DNA from: Bacteroidetes bacterium GWA2_31_9b | GTDB lineage: Bacteria; Bacteroidota; Bacteroidia; Bacteroidales; UBA12077 | Length of the DNA: 7,561 bases | NCBI GenBank assembly: GCA_001769005.1 | Contig: MENE01000119.1 | Coordinates: forward strand, 45,886 to 53,446 | Direction of reading: 5' to 3' | In this document: piece after piece, positions 5,249 to 7,561 of the stretch | Numbering within the stretch: the first letter of the stretch is position 1 | How the letters are laid out: each line of letters opens with the position of its first letter | Notes under the pieces: generated by a model | What the model saw: the letters and a program-made list of their open reading frames with translations, nothing else | The model's database searches: none | What the model was told of the DNA's origin: nothing | Made by a program: the position numbers and the translations under genes

Positions 5249-7561
5249 ATGCTAACCTATAAGAGTAAATTGATAATTACTATATTTCTTTTCTTTTTGA
5301 GTATTCATCTTTTAAATGCTCAAGTAATTACTGCTGATCCTGAATTTCCAAATGCAAATAGTGCCGTAACCATTTATTTCGATGCATCACTAGGCAATAT
5401 GACATTAAAAGATTTTACAGGCGATGTGTATGCTCATACGGGATTAATTACAGATTCAAGTACATCATCATCGAATTGGAGATATGTAATTGCCGAATGG
5501 ACCGAAAATACATCAAAAGCAAAACTCACCAGATTATCTGCTAATTTATACCAACTTACTATTAGCCCTACCATAAATGAATTTTACGCAGTTCCTGAAG
5601 GTGAAGAAGTGCTTAAACTTGCTTTCGTGTTTAGAAATTCTGATGGTTCAAAGGTTGCACGTGAAGCCGATGGCAGCGATATTTTTTACAATGTATATCC
5701 CGAAGGATTAAATGTGAACATCTCAGCACCCGTTTCTGATTTAATTATTTTACCCGGCGAACAAATAGCTATTGAAGCATCGTCGAACGAATCTGACAGT
5801 ATGTTTATTTCTATTGATGAAACTCTTGTTCATAAAGTCTCCGGAACAGTAATAAGTTATAATCATACTGAAAACATAATAGGTACACATAAAATAGTTG
5901 TAAAAGCAAAAACTACCGATGAAACTTCTTTCGATTCGGTTTATTTTCAGGTCAGGGGAGAACCTGTAGTTGCAGAAATACCTGCAGGCTGGAGAAAAGG
6001 AATAAATTATCTTGCCAACGATTCTGTTGGGTTGGTGCTCTTTGCTCCTCAAAAACAGTTTATTTATGTTATTGGTGATTTTACAGAGTGGCACACCAAC
6101 GAGAATTATATGATGAACGTAACACCAAACGATTCAACTTATTGGATTGGTATTGGTAATCTTACACCGGAGCATGAATATATTTTTCAGTATTACATCG
6201 ATGGTGAGTTACGAATTGCTGACCCTTATACCGAAAAAACAAGCGATCCAAACGACATGTGGATTGATGAGGAAACGTATCCCGGTTTAATTGATTATCC
6301 ATTGGGAAAAACAACAGGAATAGCTTCTGTTTTGCAAACTGCACAAACAGATTACCAATGGATTAATTCCGATTATGAAATTACTCCAAAAGAAAACCTG
6401 GTGATTTACGAATTACATATTCGCGATTTTTTAGCATCACACAGTTTTGAAACATTAATAGATACACTCGACTATCTTGATAGTTTAGGCATAAGTGCTA
6501 TTGAATTAATGCCTGTGAGCGAATTCGAAGGGAATGAAAGCTGGGGATACAACCCGAGTTTTTATTTTGCTCCTGATAAATATTATGGAACAAAAAATAG
6601 TTTTAAGGCATTTGTCGATTCCTGTCATGGAAGAGATATTGCTGTAATAATGGATATGGTATTGAATCACTCCTATGGTCAGTCGCCTTTAGTGCAAATG
6701 TATTTCGATCCTGAAGCAGGAGATTATGGCCAGCCTACCTCACAGAACCCCTGGTATAATCAACAATCACCAAATTCAACGTATTCATGGGGATATGATT
6801 TTAATCACGAGAGTGAGTATACTAAAGAATTTGTTGATAGTGTTAACAAATTTTGGTTAGTAAACTATAAGGTTGATGGTTTTCGATTCGATTTTACAAA
6901 AGGATTTACTAATACTCCAGGCGATGGATGGGCTTACGATATATCTCGAATAAATATCTTAAAACGAATGGCCTTGAGTATTTGGGAAACAAATCCTAAT
7001 TCTTATGTCATTTTAGAACACTTTGCAGATAATTCAGAAGAAAAAAACTTGGCTGAATTTGGAATGATGCTTTGGGGTAATATTAATTATCAGTATTGCG
7101 AAGCTTCAATGGGTCTTGCTTCAGATATAAGCTGGGCATCGTATAAAGAAAGAACTTGGATAGAACCAAATTTAGTGTCGTATATGGAAAGTCATGATGA
7201 GGAAAGGCTTATGTATAAAAACCTTTATTATGGTGATTCATATGGAGATTATGATATTACAGAATTATCGACAGCTCTTAAGCGAATTGAACTTACTGCA
7301 AACTTTTTTATTCCGATTCCGGGTCCTAAAATGATCTGGCAATTTGGGGAGCTGGGTTACGATTATTCTATCGATTATGATTGCCGTGTTTGCAACAAAC
7401 CCATTCGTTGGGATTATTTTGAAAATATTGGACGTCAACGAATTTATTATGTATATAAAGCACTGAATGAACTCAAACAAAAGTATAATGTATTTTCAAC
7501 AACTGATTTTTTAATTAGTCAAGATGGGAAAACAAAAACAATAAATTTATATGATGATGAA
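5249..7561 (+). CDS. Secreted multidomain GH13 alpha-amylase with N-terminal binding modules (3' end missing)
   Basis: Extracellular alpha-glucan hydrolase, 771 codons visible and still open at the right edge. A type I signal peptide ends at LLNA-Q (about residue 24/25), with no lipobox. Residues 27-150 form a beta-sandwich with features of starch-binding (CBM26-type) modules (VTIYFDASLGN, YAHTG, LAFVFRNSDGS); 155-236 look Ig-like; 246-345 are a CBM48-like domain (VIGDFTEWH, YIFQYYIDGE, ADPYT). The barrel starts at LVIYELHIRDF (384-394). GH13 regions: I DMVLNH (D469-H474), II GFRFD with Arg546 and nucleophile Asp548, III VILEHF with Glu590, IV ESHDEER with Asp650; all catalytic residues are present. 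The C-terminal beta domain has just begun. Bacteroidota enzymes of this build often end in a type IX secretion signal, but that part is outside the window. It starts 42 AT-rich bases after the previous stop and is probably co-transcribed. Confidence 0.96.
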   Translation, partial: MLTYKSKLIITIFLFFLSIHLLNAQVITADPEFPNANSAVTIYFDASLGNMTLKDFTGDVYAHTGLITDSSTSSSNWRYVIAEWTENTSKAKLTRLSANLYQLTISPTINEFYAVPEGEEVLKLAFVFRNSDGSKVAREADGSDIFYNVYPEGLNVNISAPVSDLIILPGEQIAIEASSNESDSMFISIDETLVHKVSGTVISYNHTENIIGTHKIVVKAKTTDETSFDSVYFQVRGEPVVAEIPAGWRKGINYLANDSVGLVLFAPQKQFIYVIGDFTEWHTNENYMMNVTPNDSTYWIGIGNLTPEHEYIFQYYIDGELRIADPYTEKTSDPNDMWIDEETYPGLIDYPLGKTTGIASVLQTAQTDYQWINSDYEITPKENLVIYELHIRDFLASHSFETLIDTLDYLDSLGISAIELMPVSEFEGNESWGYNPSFYFAPDKYYGTKNSFKAFVDSCHGRDIAVIMDMVLNHSYGQSPLVQMYFDPEAGDYGQPTSQNPWYNQQSPNSTYSWGYDFNHESEYTKEFVDSVNKFWLVNYKVDGFRFDFTKGFTNTPGDGWAYDISRINILKRMALSIWETNPNSYVILEHFADNSEEKNLAEFGMMLWGNINYQYCEASMGLASDISWASYKERTWIEPNLVSYMESHDEERLMYKNLYYGDSYGDYDITELSTALKRIELTANFFIPIPGPKMIWQFGELGYDYSIDYDCRVCNKPIRWDYFENIGRQRIYYVYKALNELKQKYNVFSTTDFLISQDGKTKTINLYDDE

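Noticed and set aside
5750..6344. Two - strand open frames (5750-6094 and 6162-6344)
   Set aside because: The + strand is one unbroken reading frame from 5249 to the window end with CBM48 and GH13 motifs through this region, so these are antisense shadows. The - frame at 7265-7480 is rejected for the same reason.
7001..7030. GH13 region III of the second enzyme reads LEH rather than GE, possibly a dead enzyme
   Set aside because: Glu590 itself is present, and regions I, II and IV are intact. The change affects only neighbours of the acid/base residue, so there is no ground to call it inactive.

Overview
The window looks like Bacteroidota DNA. It is AT-rich, has no Shine-Dalgarno-like leaders, carries RagB/SusD and SusE/SusF family genes, and encodes lipoproteins of the Bacteroidota surface type. 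I cannot place it below phylum from sequence alone. The low GC would suit a flavobacterium or a low-GC relative, but that is a guess.

Everything lies on the + strand and reads as the downstream part of a starch/maltodextrin (alpha-glucan) polysaccharide utilization locus, in the order susD - susE - susF - terminator - GH13 - GH13. Positions 1-428 hold the C-terminal end of a SusD-family glycan-binding lipoprotein, with the start off the left edge. Positions 451-1509 hold a SusE-like lipoprotein with two starch-binding modules. Positions 1523-3247 hold a larger SusF-like lipoprotein with four such modules. A strong intrinsic terminator sits at 3264-3291. Positions 3311-5206 hold a compact GH13 lipoprotein with no accessory binding module. 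From 5249 to the right edge runs a multidomain secreted GH13 enzyme, still open at the last base. Gaps between genes are 13-63 bases, so no stretch over 300 bases lacks a gene. I see no RNA gene, mobile element, CRISPR array or - strand gene.

Expected division of labour, by analogy with the Bacteroides thetaiotaomicron Sus system: SusD (with a SusC porin that must lie upstream, outside the window) captures and imports maltooligosaccharides. SusE and SusF hold alpha-glucan at the cell surface. The two GH13 enzymes cut it. The enzymes differ in architecture and export signals, which suggests they work in different places: the multidomain one outside the cell, the compact one possibly in the periplasm.

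I do not see an undescribed biological system. The main points of interest are details: an enlarged SusF whose last two modules match the two of SusE one for one, a full terminator inside the locus with almost no room for a promoter behind it, and an enzyme in the usual susG position that lacks both the acidic surface-export signal and any binding-module insertion.
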